The notes: a model not told the origin generated them from the letters alone. Positions 7,742-16,977 are shown, counted from the stretch's first letter. The stretch: DNA of 64,000 nucleotides from a bacterium 1xD42-67 (GCA_003612335.1 RAYO01000012.1:102390-166389), one strand, 5' to 3'. Translations and numbers: made by a program.

Positions 7742-9742
7742 ATGACCTACCGCCTGACCCTGGTCAACCTCAAGAGCCCGCTCCAGGAAAAGTTCTATAA
7801 GGTCTTCGCCGCCCACCGGATGCCCAAGGAGGAGCCCTGGGTGGAGCAGGCCCGGTTCCAGCTGGACAGCCTGGTGGCCGATATGGAGGACATCTCCTTC
7901 TGGCAGAACGTATCTACCGACTGTATGATCAGCCGCGGCTACTCCTATGTGTCTATGCGGAAGATCCGCTCTGACATCCCGGTGGTGGAATCCCCCTTCT
8001 TCATCTTCGACGCGATCCACGCCCTGCACGAGTGCAGGCTCCTGTATCCCCGGGAGAAGATCGCCATGATCGCCTCCCGCCGCTCCCTGTTCGGCGTCCC
8101 CGACGTGGCGGAGCAGCTGGGGATCGACGTGACCTTCTACTATGCCCCCATCGCCAGCCATGTGCTTGAGGCGGAGAAGTGTATCCGCCAGGCGGTCGGA
8201 GACGGCTGCACCGTGATCGCGGCGGGGGCCCAGATCCTGGAGCTGGTGCAGGACCCCTCGGTGCGGCGGCTGATCATCGACATCAACGAGGAATCGATCC
8301 ACTACGCGCTGACCGAGGCCAAACGCCTGGCCGTCACCTACCGGCAGCAGCGGGAGCGCAACGAGAACTTCAAGACCATCCTGGACACGGTCCACGACGG
8401 CGTCTTCGCTGTGGACCAGAAGAAGCGGATCCTGCTGTGCAACCGGGCGGCGGCCGGCTACCTGGACATGAAGGAGCCCGGCCTCACCGGCCGGGACATC
8501 CACGCTCTGCCGGCCATCCAGCCCTTCGCAGAGCTGATCGACCGGGCCCCCGCCTCTTCCAACCACCTGCTCCACTACGCGGGCCGGATCTTCACCGTCA
8601 ACAAGGCGGATTCCTTCCTCACCGACACCAATATCGGCAGCATCCTCACCTTCCAGGACGTCACAGAGGTACACAAGCTGGAACGGAGCATCCACAACAA
8701 GCTCAAGCGGGAGGGACATCTGGCCAAGCACACCTTCCAGGACATCGTGGGCAGCAGCCGGACCATCTCCGACACCATCGGCAAGGCCCGGGAGTTCGCC
8801 CAGTCGGAGTCCAACCTGCTGATCGTGGGGGAGACGGGGGTGGGCAAGGAGCTCTTCGCCCAGAGCATCCACAACGCCAGTCCCAGGAGGAACGGGGTGT
8901 TCGTGGCGGTCAACTGCGCCGCCCTGACCGAGAGCCTGCTGGAGAGCGAGCTGTTCGGCTATGTGGACGGCGCCTTCACCGGCGCCCTCAAGGGCGGCCG
9001 GCCCGGCCTGTTCGAGATGGCCCACGGCGGCACGATCTTCCTGGACGAGATCTCAGAGATCTCCCCGGCCACTCAGGCCAAGCTCCTGCGGGTCCTCCAG
9101 GAGCGGGAGGTGCGCCGGATCGGGGCCAGCAACGTCATCCCCATCGACATCCGGGTGATATGCGCCACCAACCGGGACCTGCGGGAGGAGGCCAGGGCCA
9201 AGCGCTTCCGCAACGACCTCTACTACCGGCTCAACGTGCTCCAGCTCTACATCCCGCCCCTCCGCCAGCGGGACGGGGACTGCATCCAGCTGATGGAGCG
9301 GGCGCTGGAGGAGCGGAGCCGGGCCGCCGGCCAGCCCCCGCTGTCCCTGTCCGAGGGCTCCAGGCAGGTCCTCCTGGCCCACACCTGGCCCGGGAACGTG
9401 CGGGAGCTCTTCAACGCCGCCGAGCGGGTGTTCGTGCTGGCCAAACGCCCCACGATCCCGGCGGAGGCCATGCAGGACGCCCTCCAGGACCACTTCCTCT
9501 CCCCCGCCGGCCCCGACCGGTCCCCGGGCCTGCGCCAGATCCTCCCCCCGGCGGGCCCGGCCCCCGGCCCGGGGACCGGGCCTCTCCCCCGGGGCGGTAC
9601 GCCCTCCGAGGACGAGTGGGAGCAGCTCCAGCGGGCCCTGTCCCTGTGCGGGAACCACCGCGGCAGGGCGGCGGCCATGCTGGGGATCAGCCGGAGCACC
9701 CTCTGGCGCAAGCTGAAGCAGTACCCCACAGACGACGGCTGA
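7742..9742 (+). CDS. Sigma-54 activator with PrpR-type sensor
   Basis: A 666-residue enhancer-binding protein. Order: PrpR_N-like ligand-sensing domain (about 1-200, with ISRGYSY and a Rossmann-like second half), PAS domain (about 205-310), AAA+ domain (about 335-570) and Fis-type helix-turn-helix (about 636-662, GNHRGRAAAMLGISRSTLWR). The AAA+ part has Walker A GETGVGKE near 362, the sigma-54-contacting GAFTGA near 409 and Walker B GGTIFLDE. A Pro/Gly-rich linker joins it to the HTH. It lies 31 nt after the amidohydrolase with AAGGAGG before its ATG, and is likely activator of both arms through the repeats at 6340-6420. The ligand is unknown. Confidence 0.93.
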   Translation: MTYRLTLVNLKSPLQEKFYKVFAAHRMPKEEPWVEQARFQLDSLVADMEDISFWQNVSTDCMISRGYSYVSMRKIRSDIPVVESPFFIFDAIHALHECRLLYPREKIAMIASRRSLFGVPDVAEQLGIDVTFYYAPIASHVLEAEKCIRQAVGDGCTVIAAGAQILELVQDPSVRRLIIDINEESIHYALTEAKRLAVTYRQQRERNENFKTILDTVHDGVFAVDQKKRILLCNRAAAGYLDMKEPGLTGRDIHALPAIQPFAELIDRAPASSNHLLHYAGRIFTVNKADSFLTDTNIGSILTFQDVTEVHKLERSIHNKLKREGHLAKHTFQDIVGSSRTISDTIGKAREFAQSESNLLIVGETGVGKELFAQSIHNASPRRNGVFVAVNCAALTESLLESELFGYVDGAFTGALKGGRPGLFEMAHGGTIFLDEISEISPATQAKLLRVLQEREVRRIGASNVIPIDIRVICATNRDLREEARAKRFRNDLYYRLNVLQLYIPPLRQRDGDCIQLMERALEERSRAAGQPPLSLSEGSRQVLLAHTWPGNVRELFNAAERVFVLAKRPTIPAEAMQDALQDHFLSPAGPDRSPGLRQILPPAGPAPGPGTGPLPRGGTPSEDEWEQLQRALSLCGNHRGRAAAMLGISRSTLWRKLKQYPTDDG

Positions 9743-9796
9743 CACACCGGGCCCCGGCCCCGGCGATCAGGATAATATGACAAGGAGAGTATAGAG

Positions 9797-10258
9797 ATGG
9801 ATATCGAAGCACGGATCGGCGAACTTGGCTATGAGCTCCCGGAGGTCTCCACCCCCGCCCACCCCTACCGCCCGGTGGTGGTCTTTGACCGGGTGGCCTA
9901 TATCAGCGGCCAAGTGCCCAAGGTGGACGGCAGGAACATGATGGCCGGGCGCGTGCCCCAGGAGATCTCCGTCGAGGAGGCCCAGCGGTGCGCCGTCCAG
10001 GCCACCCTCCAGGCCCTGGCCTATCTGAAGCAGGAGATCGGCGATCTGGACCGGGTCCAGCGCTTCCTCAAGGTGACCGGCTATGTGTACTGCGACGCCG
10101 GGTTCGACCGCCAGCCCCAGGTGATCAACGCCTGCTCCCACCTCCTCCAGGAGATCTTCGGCGAAGCGGGCCAGCACGCCCGGGCCGCAGTGGGCATGGC
10201 CGCCCTCCCCGGACGCACTCCGGTGGAGATCGAGTTCGTGGTGGGCCTGAAGGACTGA
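9797..10258 (+). CDS. RidA/YjgF-family protein
   Basis: A 153-residue member of the Rid superfamily. RidA proteins hydrolyse reactive enamines/imines (for example 2-aminoacrylate) formed by PLP-dependent dehydratases. Family marks are VAYISGQVPK, a helix region LKQEIGDLDRVQRFLKVTGYV and the C-terminal ARAAVGMAALPGRTPVEIE, where the arginine in HARAAVG corresponds to the carboxylate-binding residue of deaminating members. It is third in the right sigma-54 arm. Its pairing with a D-serine-dehydratase-like enzyme across the promoter region makes chemical sense: one makes enamine, the other removes it. A GGAGAG precedes the ATG. Confidence 0.88.
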   Translation: MDIEARIGELGYELPEVSTPAHPYRPVVVFDRVAYISGQVPKVDGRNMMAGRVPQEISVEEAQRCAVQATLQALAYLKQEIGDLDRVQRFLKVTGYVYCDAGFDRQPQVINACSHLLQEIFGEAGQHARAAVGMAALPGRTPVEIEFVVGLKD

Positions 10259-10280
10259 TCCCCCGCCGGATCCCGGCACA

Positions 10281-10321
10281 CAGCACAGCCCCGCTCCCGT
10301 TTCGGGAGCGGGGCTGTGCTG
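10281..10321. terminator. 19-bp perfect hairpin between convergent genes
   Basis: Arms 10281-10299 and 10303-10321 pair perfectly (CAGCACAGCCCCGCTCCCG and its complement) around a TTT loop. It lies between the RidA gene and the protease gene that converge here. There is no T tract, so it may be a terminator or an mRNA-stabilising 3' hairpin. Confidence 0.6.
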
Positions 10322-10367
10322 CATAGGGGCAAGAGACCTCTGGCTGAGCGGGCCCATACCAGGCGCG

Positions 10368-11738
10368 CTAGACCAGTCCTCTGACGAACCGGGCGATCGT
10401 CTGGCAGTCCACGGCCAGGTTCAGGTTCTGTCCATCGTCATACCCGGCGGTGATCAGGCCGATCAGATCCCCATACATGTCCAACAGGGCGCCGCCGCTG
10501 CTGCCGTGGGAGACGGGGGCGGTGAACTGGATCATGGACACCTTCTCCATATCCCGAAAGCCTGAGATGATCCCGTCGGAGACCGAGTTGAACAGCCCCA
10601 GGGGGCTGCCGATGGCCACCACCTTCTGTCCCCGCACCAGTCTCCTGGTCCCGTCGGAGATGGGGATCGGCTTCCTGCGCTTCTCCATGCGCAGGACCGC
10701 CAGGTCGAAGTCCTGGTGGTATTTGATGAGCTCGCTGGTGTAGAAGATATCCGTCTCCTCCTCCAGGAGGATCCCATAGTAGCGCCCGCCGTTCACCACA
10801 TGGAGGTTGGTGAGCACATACCCCTTATCGCTGACGATCACGCCGGAGCCCGTCTTGAAGCACTGGTCCCGATCGTCGAAGACCTTCAGCATCACCACAG
10901 AGGAGGCGGACCGGGCCAGTTCCTCGAACTCCAGGGGCTGGCGGGCCCCTCCGGCAGTGGCAGGCCCTCTGGGGGGCGTCCCAGGGGCGGGGCGGTCCCG
11001 CTCCGGCCTGCGGACGGCGTCCACAGAGATCGTGGGCCTGCCGCTGCGGGGGACCTCCTGCCTCTCCCTCTCCACGGGGCGGGGAGCCGGGGCGGGCGGG
11101 GCGGCCTTCACCGGGAGGGACAGCCCCAGCAGCTCCCGATCCTCCACCGCCGCCTCCCCCGTGGGGCTGATATAGAGCACGTCGCAGCCCAAAAGGAACA
11201 GCAGGTACAGGAACAGGTATCCCGCCAGCTTCACCGTCCCGCCGCAGGCGAACTTGGGGAAGCGGTCCATCTTCACGGTCTCTGTGAAGAGGACGGGGAA
11301 ATATGTATCGATCCAGTAGAGGATCTTCACGGCGAAGTTGCGCAGGATAGCGTCCTCGCTCCGCCCCCGGACCCGCCGGAACTGCTCCACGATCTGGCGG
11401 AAGCCCTCTTCCAGGGCCTCCTGCCAGATCCGGTTCTCGAAGCGGAAGGGGAACCGGACCTGGCCCCCGCCATACAGCTCCACATACCGGGCCGCCTCTC
11501 CGGCGGGGATCTGGCTCCTCAAAGCCGGCTCGAATGCCCGGCCGCCGCGCCCGCCCTGGCCGGCCCAGGCCCGGAGCCTGTCCATGTCCCTGGCGCAGCT
11601 CTGTCCGCCTGCGTATCGGAGGAAAAACGTCTCCTTGGTGAAGTTGGAATATCTCCCGTCCAGCAGCATGAAGCTCTCCAGCGCATCGCCGCCGGGGGCC
11701 CTGACTGCCGTTCGGAACTGCTGCCTGAAGTCGTTCAT
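10368..11738 (-). CDS. S1C trypsin-like serine protease with YceG-like N-terminal module
   Basis: A 456-residue two-part protein. The C-terminal part (about 270-456) is a trypsin-like HtrA-type domain with a full triad: His in TNLHVV (about 313), Asp in HQDFDLAVLRM (about 342) and Ser in SHGSSGGAL (about 414). No PDZ domain follows. The N-terminal part is not a usual protease domain: residues about 157-193 (PKFACGG... then GCDVLYISPTG) resemble segments of the YceG protein encoded at 12948. A Pro/Arg-rich linker of about 65 residues joins the two. The hydrophobic stretch LFLYLLFLLGCDVLYI could be read as a membrane helix but fits a buried strand/helix of the YceG fold. It is second gene after the aldolase, with AAAGGAG 9 nt upstream. 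Confidence 0.85.
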   Translation of the reverse strand: MNDFRQQFRTAVRAPGGDALESFMLLDGRYSNFTKETFFLRYAGGQSCARDMDRLRAWAGQGGRGGRAFEPALRSQIPAGEAARYVELYGGGQVRFPFRFENRIWQEALEEGFRQIVEQFRRVRGRSEDAILRNFAVKILYWIDTYFPVLFTETVKMDRFPKFACGGTVKLAGYLFLYLLFLLGCDVLYISPTGEAAVEDRELLGLSLPVKAAPPAPAPRPVERERQEVPRSGRPTISVDAVRRPERDRPAPGTPPRGPATAGGARQPLEFEELARSASSVVMLKVFDDRDQCFKTGSGVIVSDKGYVLTNLHVVNGGRYYGILLEEETDIFYTSELIKYHQDFDLAVLRMEKRRKPIPISDGTRRLVRGQKVVAIGSPLGLFNSVSDGIISGFRDMEKVSMIQFTAPVSHGSSGGALLDMYGDLIGLITAGYDDGQNLNLAVDCQTIARFVRGLV

Positions 11739-11782
11739 GATGCGACGCTCCTTTGTGGATCAGGATATCGGGCCGGTCTCTG

Positions 11783-12742
11783 TCAGTCCTTCACGCCGTA
11801 GATCCGGGCCAGCTGGAGGGTCCGCTCCGCCCAGCGGGAGTGGGTGTTGTACTCGTTCATGCGGACCGCCCCGGCGCTGGAGGACACCAGACTGGGGCTG
11901 TCGGGGTCCCAGCCCAGGATCTGTTCTGCGTCCCGGCAGTCGGCGGCGGAGACCTTCAGGCAGTCGTTGACCACCGGGATCTGACTGGGGTGGATCACCG
12001 TCTTGCCCACGAAGCCGCACAGCAGGTCCAGCTGGACCTCCCGCCGCAGGCCCTCCTCCCAGCCGGGCCCGGCATAATACTCCCAGACCGGACCGGACAC
12101 CACATAGCGGGGGGCGAAGGTGGCCACGATATCGGTGAGCAGGCCGGCCACCGGCCGCAGGTCGTAGATCGTCTCGCCAACGTGCCGCCGCAGACCGAAG
12201 ACTTGGCACAGGTCGTTCCCTCCCACCCGGATGTTCAAGATCCGGTCCGAGACCTCCTCCAGCCGGTCCCTCACCTGGGCCAGGCCATCATACCGGCGGC
12301 TCAGATCGATCATCGCCGGCGCCTCCAGGATGGGCATGTAGCAGTAGTCCCCATCGCGGCCCATCTCCCGGATCGTCCGGAGATACGCATCGCAGTTCTC
12401 TGTGAAGAACTTGGGCAGGATGAAGCCGGTCAGCAGCCCGCCGAAGACCGAGAAGACATCCGCCAGCTCCTCCATCTGCCGGGGGGAGCGGACCCGGACG
12501 AAGACCGGCGGGAGACGGAGCTCCTCCTCCCGCGCCGCGGCGGCGAGCTGGGACAGGGTGTGATACAGCATCCGCTCCGCCTCCTCCACGGCCTCCTCCC
12601 GGACGGTGTCCTCCAGGCAGAAGGCCAGGGAGAAGGGACGGGGGATGCGCTGCTGCCGCAGAGCGTCTGCGATGTGGCTGTGCATGTTGGCGGGGCAGTA
12701 CAGCAGAGGCCCCACCTCGAGGCCGGCGATCCTTCGACTCAT
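11783..12742 (-). CDS. HpcH/HpaI (citrate lyase beta-like) aldolase of the Ter biosynthetic module
   Basis: A 319-residue TIM-barrel C-C lyase of the HpcH/HpaI group. Visible marks are LLYCPANMHSHIADAL at the N-terminus, AFCLEDTV (acidic metal/substrate residues), FVRVRSPRQM, VGGNDLCQVFGL and GFVGKTVIHPSQIPVVND. Homologues occur in Ter stress operons together with PRTases, PELOTA proteins and HAD phosphatases, where a nucleoside-like metabolite has been proposed (Anantharaman, Iyer and Aravind's analysis of Ter systems). I chose the ATG at 12742, with GAGAGG upstream, over the GTG at 12766, which has no ribosome-binding site. It is divergent from the yceG-telA-terD operon and precedes the protease. 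Confidence 0.88.
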   Translation of the reverse strand: MSRRIAGLEVGPLLYCPANMHSHIADALRQQRIPRPFSLAFCLEDTVREEAVEEAERMLYHTLSQLAAAAREEELRLPPVFVRVRSPRQMEELADVFSVFGGLLTGFILPKFFTENCDAYLRTIREMGRDGDYCYMPILEAPAMIDLSRRYDGLAQVRDRLEEVSDRILNIRVGGNDLCQVFGLRRHVGETIYDLRPVAGLLTDIVATFAPRYVVSGPVWEYYAGPGWEEGLRREVQLDLLCGFVGKTVIHPSQIPVVNDCLKVSAADCRDAEQILGWDPDSPSLVSSSAGAVRMNEYNTHSRWAERTLQLARIYGVKD

Positions 12743-12793
12743 ATCCAGATGAACCTCTCTATCCACATGTGATGGCCCAAACAGGCAGAGATG

Positions 12794-12799
12794 ATTATA
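12794..12799 (-). promoter_or_regulatory. -10 element for the aldolase-protease operon
   Basis: On the minus strand a perfect TATAAT lies about 50 bp upstream of the aldolase ATG. The -35 region 17 bp further (TTCCAA) is weak. It is divergent from the stronger promoter at 12879. Confidence 0.5.
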
Positions 12800-12878
12800 T
12801 CACAAAAGAGCAGACTTTGGAACAGGGGATCTTGCGCCGGGGAGAAAAACGGGAAAGAAGTTTTTTTGGATCTTTTTG

Positions 12879-12907
12879 TTGAAAATGTTGATAGTATGTG
12901 GTATAGT
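12879..12907 (+). promoter_or_regulatory. Sigma-70 type promoter of the yceG-telA-terD operon
   Basis: TTGAAA (12879-12884), 17-bp spacer, TATAGT (12902-12907). The surrounding stretch is the most A/T-rich in this part of the window. It drives the Ter operon beginning at 12948. Confidence 0.75.
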
Positions 12908-12947
12908 ATCAGGCAAGGCCCGACGGTATGACTACTAAAGAGGGACT

Positions 12948-15218
12948 ATGGACATTATGTTTCGACAGGCAGCATTAAAAGATCTGGACAGCTATTTCGC
13001 TCCCCTTGCCCAACGACAGGGGAAGTGCGTCTATTTTTACCGGTTCCCAGGGACCTCCCCGGAGGTGGACGCTTTTCTCCGGCGATACTACGAGGCGGCC
13101 CGGCGCAGCGGCGTCGTCATCGACGGCCGCCTCCCCAATCCGGACACCCGCCAGCTGGCCTATTTCTCCGAGATGATGGGGATGGACTTCCAGCTGGACA
13201 AGGGCTTCCTGTCCGCCCGGCTGGGCAAATGGCTGCCCCGCATGTCCCCCGCCCAGCGGGAGGCGGTGGCCGGGGCGGTCTTCGCCACCCTGGAGGACCT
13301 GGCCCGCCAGGGCAAGAACGAGAACATGCTGCGCAACGCATATATCAAATATATGTGTTGGCTATACTACAGATTCGAGAGGATCGTGAACCAGCTGGGG
13401 GCGGACCAGCCGCCCAAGATCCTCTACGACGGCGCGGCCGGCCACTATGAGCTCCAGCTGCTCACCGTCCTGTCCAGGGCCGGAGCGGACATCGTGCTGC
13501 TGGAGCGGGAGGGAGACGGCGGCTATGCCAAGCTGGATCCCTCCTCCGCCTTTTCCCGGCTGTATCAGGCCGCCGGACTGGTCCCCTTCCCTCCCGGCTC
13601 CAGCCTGAAGGAGCTCCAGGAAACCCTGGCCCGGGAGGCGGACCGCCAGCGCCTGTATGGGCCCCCTCCCCACACCTCCCCCTGCACCAACGCATGGATG
13701 GACGCGCCGGCACTGAGCCAGGCGCTCACCAGCGCAGGGACCCGGGGGGAGGATCCCCACTTCTTTTACAACTGCTTCATCGCCCAGTACGGCGTGGAGG
13801 ACAAACTCACCTTCTCCGGCGACCTCTTCGCCTTCTATCAGCGGCTGAAGAGCGAGAAACGGCGGGTCTGTGTGGTCAGCGGCGGGATCCGTCCCCCCGC
13901 TCCGGAGGAGATCGGGGCCATCCGCCGGAAGAACTACTCCACCATCGAGCAGATGGCCGGCGACCTGGTCCAGAACATCCGGTGCTCTGACCCGGAGCTC
14001 CAGCGCCTCATGGTCCGGGCCTTCCTGGACATCATGCTGGAGGGGGACGGGCAGACGAGCACGACCAAGGCCACCAACCAGGCGGTCTACCTCCTGTGCT
14101 GGCTCCGGCGCTGGCAGAAGGAGCTCTTCGACCACTGGCGGATGCCGGAGATCTCGGTGTTCCTCCTCTTCGGCGGATGCACCACCGAGCACGAGGCCCG
14201 CTTCCTCCGCCTGCTGGCCAGGCTCCCGGTGGACGTCCTCCTCCTCCAGCCCGACCTGAACAAGGGGAGCTGCCTGAACGATCCCGCTCTGCTGGAGCTG
14301 CGCTGTCCCGGCTCCCTGCCTATGGATGCCTTCCCGTCAGAGCCCTCCCAGATCCGGGTGCGCACGGCGGCCTATCAGGCGGAGCGGGACCTGGATGACA
14401 TGATGTACCGGGACTCGGGGCTCTACCGGGACCGGCAGTATGCCAAGGCGGAGAGCGTCACCCTGAAGGTCATGTATGAGGAGATCGCCATCCTCTGGGA
14501 TCAGGAGCTGAAATACCGCCCCTCCTTCCAGGTCATGGGGGACACGGTGGCCCTCCCCGTCCTGCTGGAGAAGATCTGCGGGGTGAAGGACGGCCAGACC
14601 GGCCCATATTGGCAGGACATCAAAAAGCTGATCACACCGGACACGGTCCTGGTCCCCCGGATCCCGTGGATCAGGCCCACAGACCCCAACCCCATGAAGG
14701 CCTGCGCCGCCCAGTTCCTGCAAAACGGGAAGCTGCTGAAACGAAGGATCGCAGAGCACAAGTCCTACCCCTATAAGATCCTCCGAAAGGAGATGCAGGA
14801 CTACCTGCTGGACAAGCTCCAGCTCCTGCTGGATCAGCGGATCGTGGCGGGCACCTTCGAGAACGGCACGGAATACACCACCGTCGCTGTGGCCCTGGCT
14901 CTGGACAAGGAGCTCCTCCGGCTGATCCAGCGGTTCGACTTCACCAAGAAGAACCCGAAGGTGGTGGCGATCGCCGCTGCGGAGGAGGTCCTGTCCCTGG
15001 AGGACAGCATCCTGTTCGCCTATCTGAATCTGATCGGGTTCGACATCCTGTTCTTCGTCCCCACAGGATATCAGTGCATCGAGGGGCACTTCCGCCACCC
15101 CTTCGCCAACGAGCAGCAGATCGGCGAATATCTATACGACCTGTCCCCCCCGGATCTGAGCGCACCGCCGGGACGGGGCCGGAACCCGATCAGAAAACTA
15201 TTTGGAAGGAGTCGTTGA
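12948..15218 (+). CDS. yceG: YceG-family protein of the Ter system
   Basis: A 756-residue soluble protein of the YceG_bac family, found next to telA and terD in many Firmicutes; its biochemical role is not established. It begins MDIMFRQAALKDLDSYF and carries RNAYIKYMCWLYYRFERIV (about 128-146). Two internal segments share one pattern: about 153-187 (PKILYDG... then GADIVLLERE) and about 668-706 (PKVVAIAAAEE... then GFDILFFVPTG). This suggests an internal repeat. B. subtilis YceG is shorter (about 540 residues), so this form is enlarged. AAAGAGGG is close to the first ATG; the ATG at 12957 is an alternative start. The stop is 4 nt before telA. Confidence 0.85.
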   Translation: MDIMFRQAALKDLDSYFAPLAQRQGKCVYFYRFPGTSPEVDAFLRRYYEAARRSGVVIDGRLPNPDTRQLAYFSEMMGMDFQLDKGFLSARLGKWLPRMSPAQREAVAGAVFATLEDLARQGKNENMLRNAYIKYMCWLYYRFERIVNQLGADQPPKILYDGAAGHYELQLLTVLSRAGADIVLLEREGDGGYAKLDPSSAFSRLYQAAGLVPFPPGSSLKELQETLAREADRQRLYGPPPHTSPCTNAWMDAPALSQALTSAGTRGEDPHFFYNCFIAQYGVEDKLTFSGDLFAFYQRLKSEKRRVCVVSGGIRPPAPEEIGAIRRKNYSTIEQMAGDLVQNIRCSDPELQRLMVRAFLDIMLEGDGQTSTTKATNQAVYLLCWLRRWQKELFDHWRMPEISVFLLFGGCTTEHEARFLRLLARLPVDVLLLQPDLNKGSCLNDPALLELRCPGSLPMDAFPSEPSQIRVRTAAYQAERDLDDMMYRDSGLYRDRQYAKAESVTLKVMYEEIAILWDQELKYRPSFQVMGDTVALPVLLEKICGVKDGQTGPYWQDIKKLITPDTVLVPRIPWIRPTDPNPMKACAAQFLQNGKLLKRRIAEHKSYPYKILRKEMQDYLLDKLQLLLDQRIVAGTFENGTEYTTVAVALALDKELLRLIQRFDFTKKNPKVVAIAAAEEVLSLEDSILFAYLNLIGFDILFFVPTGYQCIEGHFRHPFANEQQIGEYLYDLSPPDLSAPPGRGRNPIRKLFGRSR

Positions 15219-15222
15219 GTCT

Positions 15223-16365
15223 ATGGGATTGAATTTTCGCGGCGCCCCCGCCGGAGCCGGCCAGCCCCCCGAGGTGGTGGCCGTCCAGGAGGCCGAGGAG
15301 GTCCAGCAGTACGACATCCAGGCCGACCGGGAGCAGATGACCAAGCTGATGGTCAACTCCCCGGAGGTGGATGCGATCACCAGCCAGATCGAGGTATACG
15401 ACCTGGAGTCCATCGTCTCCTTCGGCAGCGGGGCGGCCGAGGAGATCTCCAAGTGCTCCGATGCGATCCTCAACAGCATGGATATGTCCCAGCTGGACGG
15501 CTCCAGCGCTATGCTCACCACCCTGGCCAAGATCATGGACAAGTTCGATATCGAGGAGATCAAGGACGACCCCGGCCTGCTGGGCAAGATCTTCGGCGGG
15601 ATGCGCAAGAAGCTGGACAAGATCCTGGCCAAATACCACACTATGGGCGAGGAGGTGGACAAGATCTATGTCCAGCTCAAGCAGTATGAGTCCGAGATCA
15701 AGCAGTCCAACCGCAAGCTGGAGGAGATGTTCCAGGCCAACGTGACCTATTACCACGAGCTGGTGAAGTATATCCTGGCCGGGGAGCAGGGCTGTCACGA
15801 GCTGGAGGCGTTCATCGCCCAGCGCCGCTCCGACATGGAGACCACGGGAGACACCTCGATCCAGTTCGAGCTGACCTCCCTGGAGCAGGCCCTGATGATG
15901 CTGGAGCAGCGTACTCAGGACCTGCGCACCGCCGAGAGCGTGGCCATGCAGTCCATCCCCATGATCAAGACCATGCAGTTCAGCAACATGAACCTGGTGC
16001 GGAAGATCAACTCCGCCTTCATCATCACCCTGCCCGTCTTCAAACAGGCGCTGACCCAGGCCATCATGCTCAAGCGCCAGCGCATCCAGGCCGAGGCCAT
16101 GTCCGCCCTGGACGCCAAGACCAACGAGATGCTGATCCGGAACGCGCAGAACACCGCCGAGCAGTCCAAGATGACCGCCCGCCTGGCCTCGGGCAGCTCC
16201 ATCAAGATCGAGACCCTGGAGAAGACTTGGCAGACCATCGTCTCCGGCATCGACGAGACCCGGCAGATCCAGGAGAACGCCCGCAGACAGCGGATCGAAG
16301 ACCAGAAGCGCCTGGAGACGATCAAGACGGACTTCAACAGAAGATATCACATACCCAAGAAGTGA
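15223..16365 (+). CDS. telA: TelA/KlaA toxic-anion resistance protein
   Basis: A 380-residue, almost entirely helical cytoplasmic protein of the TelA family (PF05816). Typical stretches are NSPEVDAITSQIEVYDLESIV near the start, FGSGAAEEISKCSD, the central GKIFGGMRKKLDKILAKYH and the C-terminal NAFIITLPVFKQAL-like segment (here NSAFIITLPVFKQALTQA) followed by a long coiled coil. TelA proteins accompany TerD and are linked to tellurite and nisin resistance or envelope stress; the mechanism is unknown. The ATG at 15223 has AAGGAG 11 nt upstream and starts just after the yceG stop; a TTG further upstream overlaps yceG and is less likely. Confidence 0.93.
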   Translation: MGLNFRGAPAGAGQPPEVVAVQEAEEVQQYDIQADREQMTKLMVNSPEVDAITSQIEVYDLESIVSFGSGAAEEISKCSDAILNSMDMSQLDGSSAMLTTLAKIMDKFDIEEIKDDPGLLGKIFGGMRKKLDKILAKYHTMGEEVDKIYVQLKQYESEIKQSNRKLEEMFQANVTYYHELVKYILAGEQGCHELEAFIAQRRSDMETTGDTSIQFELTSLEQALMMLEQRTQDLRTAESVAMQSIPMIKTMQFSNMNLVRKINSAFIITLPVFKQALTQAIMLKRQRIQAEAMSALDAKTNEMLIRNAQNTAEQSKMTARLASGSSIKIETLEKTWQTIVSGIDETRQIQENARRQRIEDQKRLETIKTDFNRRYHIPKK

Positions 16366-16395
16366 TACCACAATATAAAAACGGAGGGACCGAAT

Positions 16396-16977
16396 ATGGC
16401 GATCAATTTGAGCAAGGGACAAAAAGTGGACCTGACCAAGGGCAATCCAGGGCTGTCCAAGATCCTGGTGGGCCTGGGCTGGGACGTGAACGCCTTCGAC
16501 TCGGGCGCGGCCTTCGACCTGGACGCCGCAGCCTTCATGGTGGGCAGCAGCGGCAAGTGCCCCACCGAGAAGGAGTTCATCTTCTACGGCAACCTGGAGC
16601 ATCCCAGCGGCGCCCTGAAGCACATGGGGGACAACCTCACCGGCGAGGGGGATGGAGACGACGAGCAGATCGTGGTAGAGCTGGCCCAGGTGCCCGCCAG
16701 TGTGGAGCGCATCGCCTTCACCGTCACCATCTACGACGCTGAGAGCCGCCGCCAGAATTTTGGCCAGGTGTCCAACGCCTATATCCACATCCAGGACATG
16801 ACCTCCGGCGCCGACCTGATCCGCTACGACCTGGGGGAGGACTTCTCCATCGAGACGGCGATCGTGGTGGGCGAGCTGTACCGCCACAACGGCGAGTGGA
16901 AGTTCAACGCCATCGGCAGCGGCTTCCAGGGGGGCCTGGCCGCCCTGTGCGGCCACTATGGGATCGACGTAGCTTGA
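16396..16977 (+). CDS. terD: TerD-family Ca2+-binding stress protein, copy 1
   Basis: A 193-residue TerD domain protein. TerD proteins are calcium-binding beta-sandwich proteins of the tellurite/phage/colicin resistance systems. The two ligand loops are visible: FDLDAAAF (40-47) and [13 protein letters not shown] (78-90). The C-terminal signature [21 protein letters not shown] is shared almost exactly with copy 2, so these two are a tandem duplication. It is 30 nt after telA with GGAGGG before the ATG. Confidence 0.96.
   Translation: MAINLSKGQKVDLTKGNPGLSKILVGLGWDVNAFDSGAAFDLDAAAFMVGSSGKCPTEKEFIFYGNLEHPSGALKHMGDNLTGEGDGDDEQIVVELAQVPASVERIAFTVTIYDAESRRQNFGQVSNAYIHIQDMTSGADLIRYDLGEDFSIETAIVVGELYRHNGEWKFNAIGSGFQGGLAALCGHYGIDVA

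Noticed and set aside
11160..11215. Transmembrane helix in the protease
   Set aside because: The stretch is hydrophobic, but its match to two YceG segments and its GCDVLYI ending fit a soluble core better; not certain.
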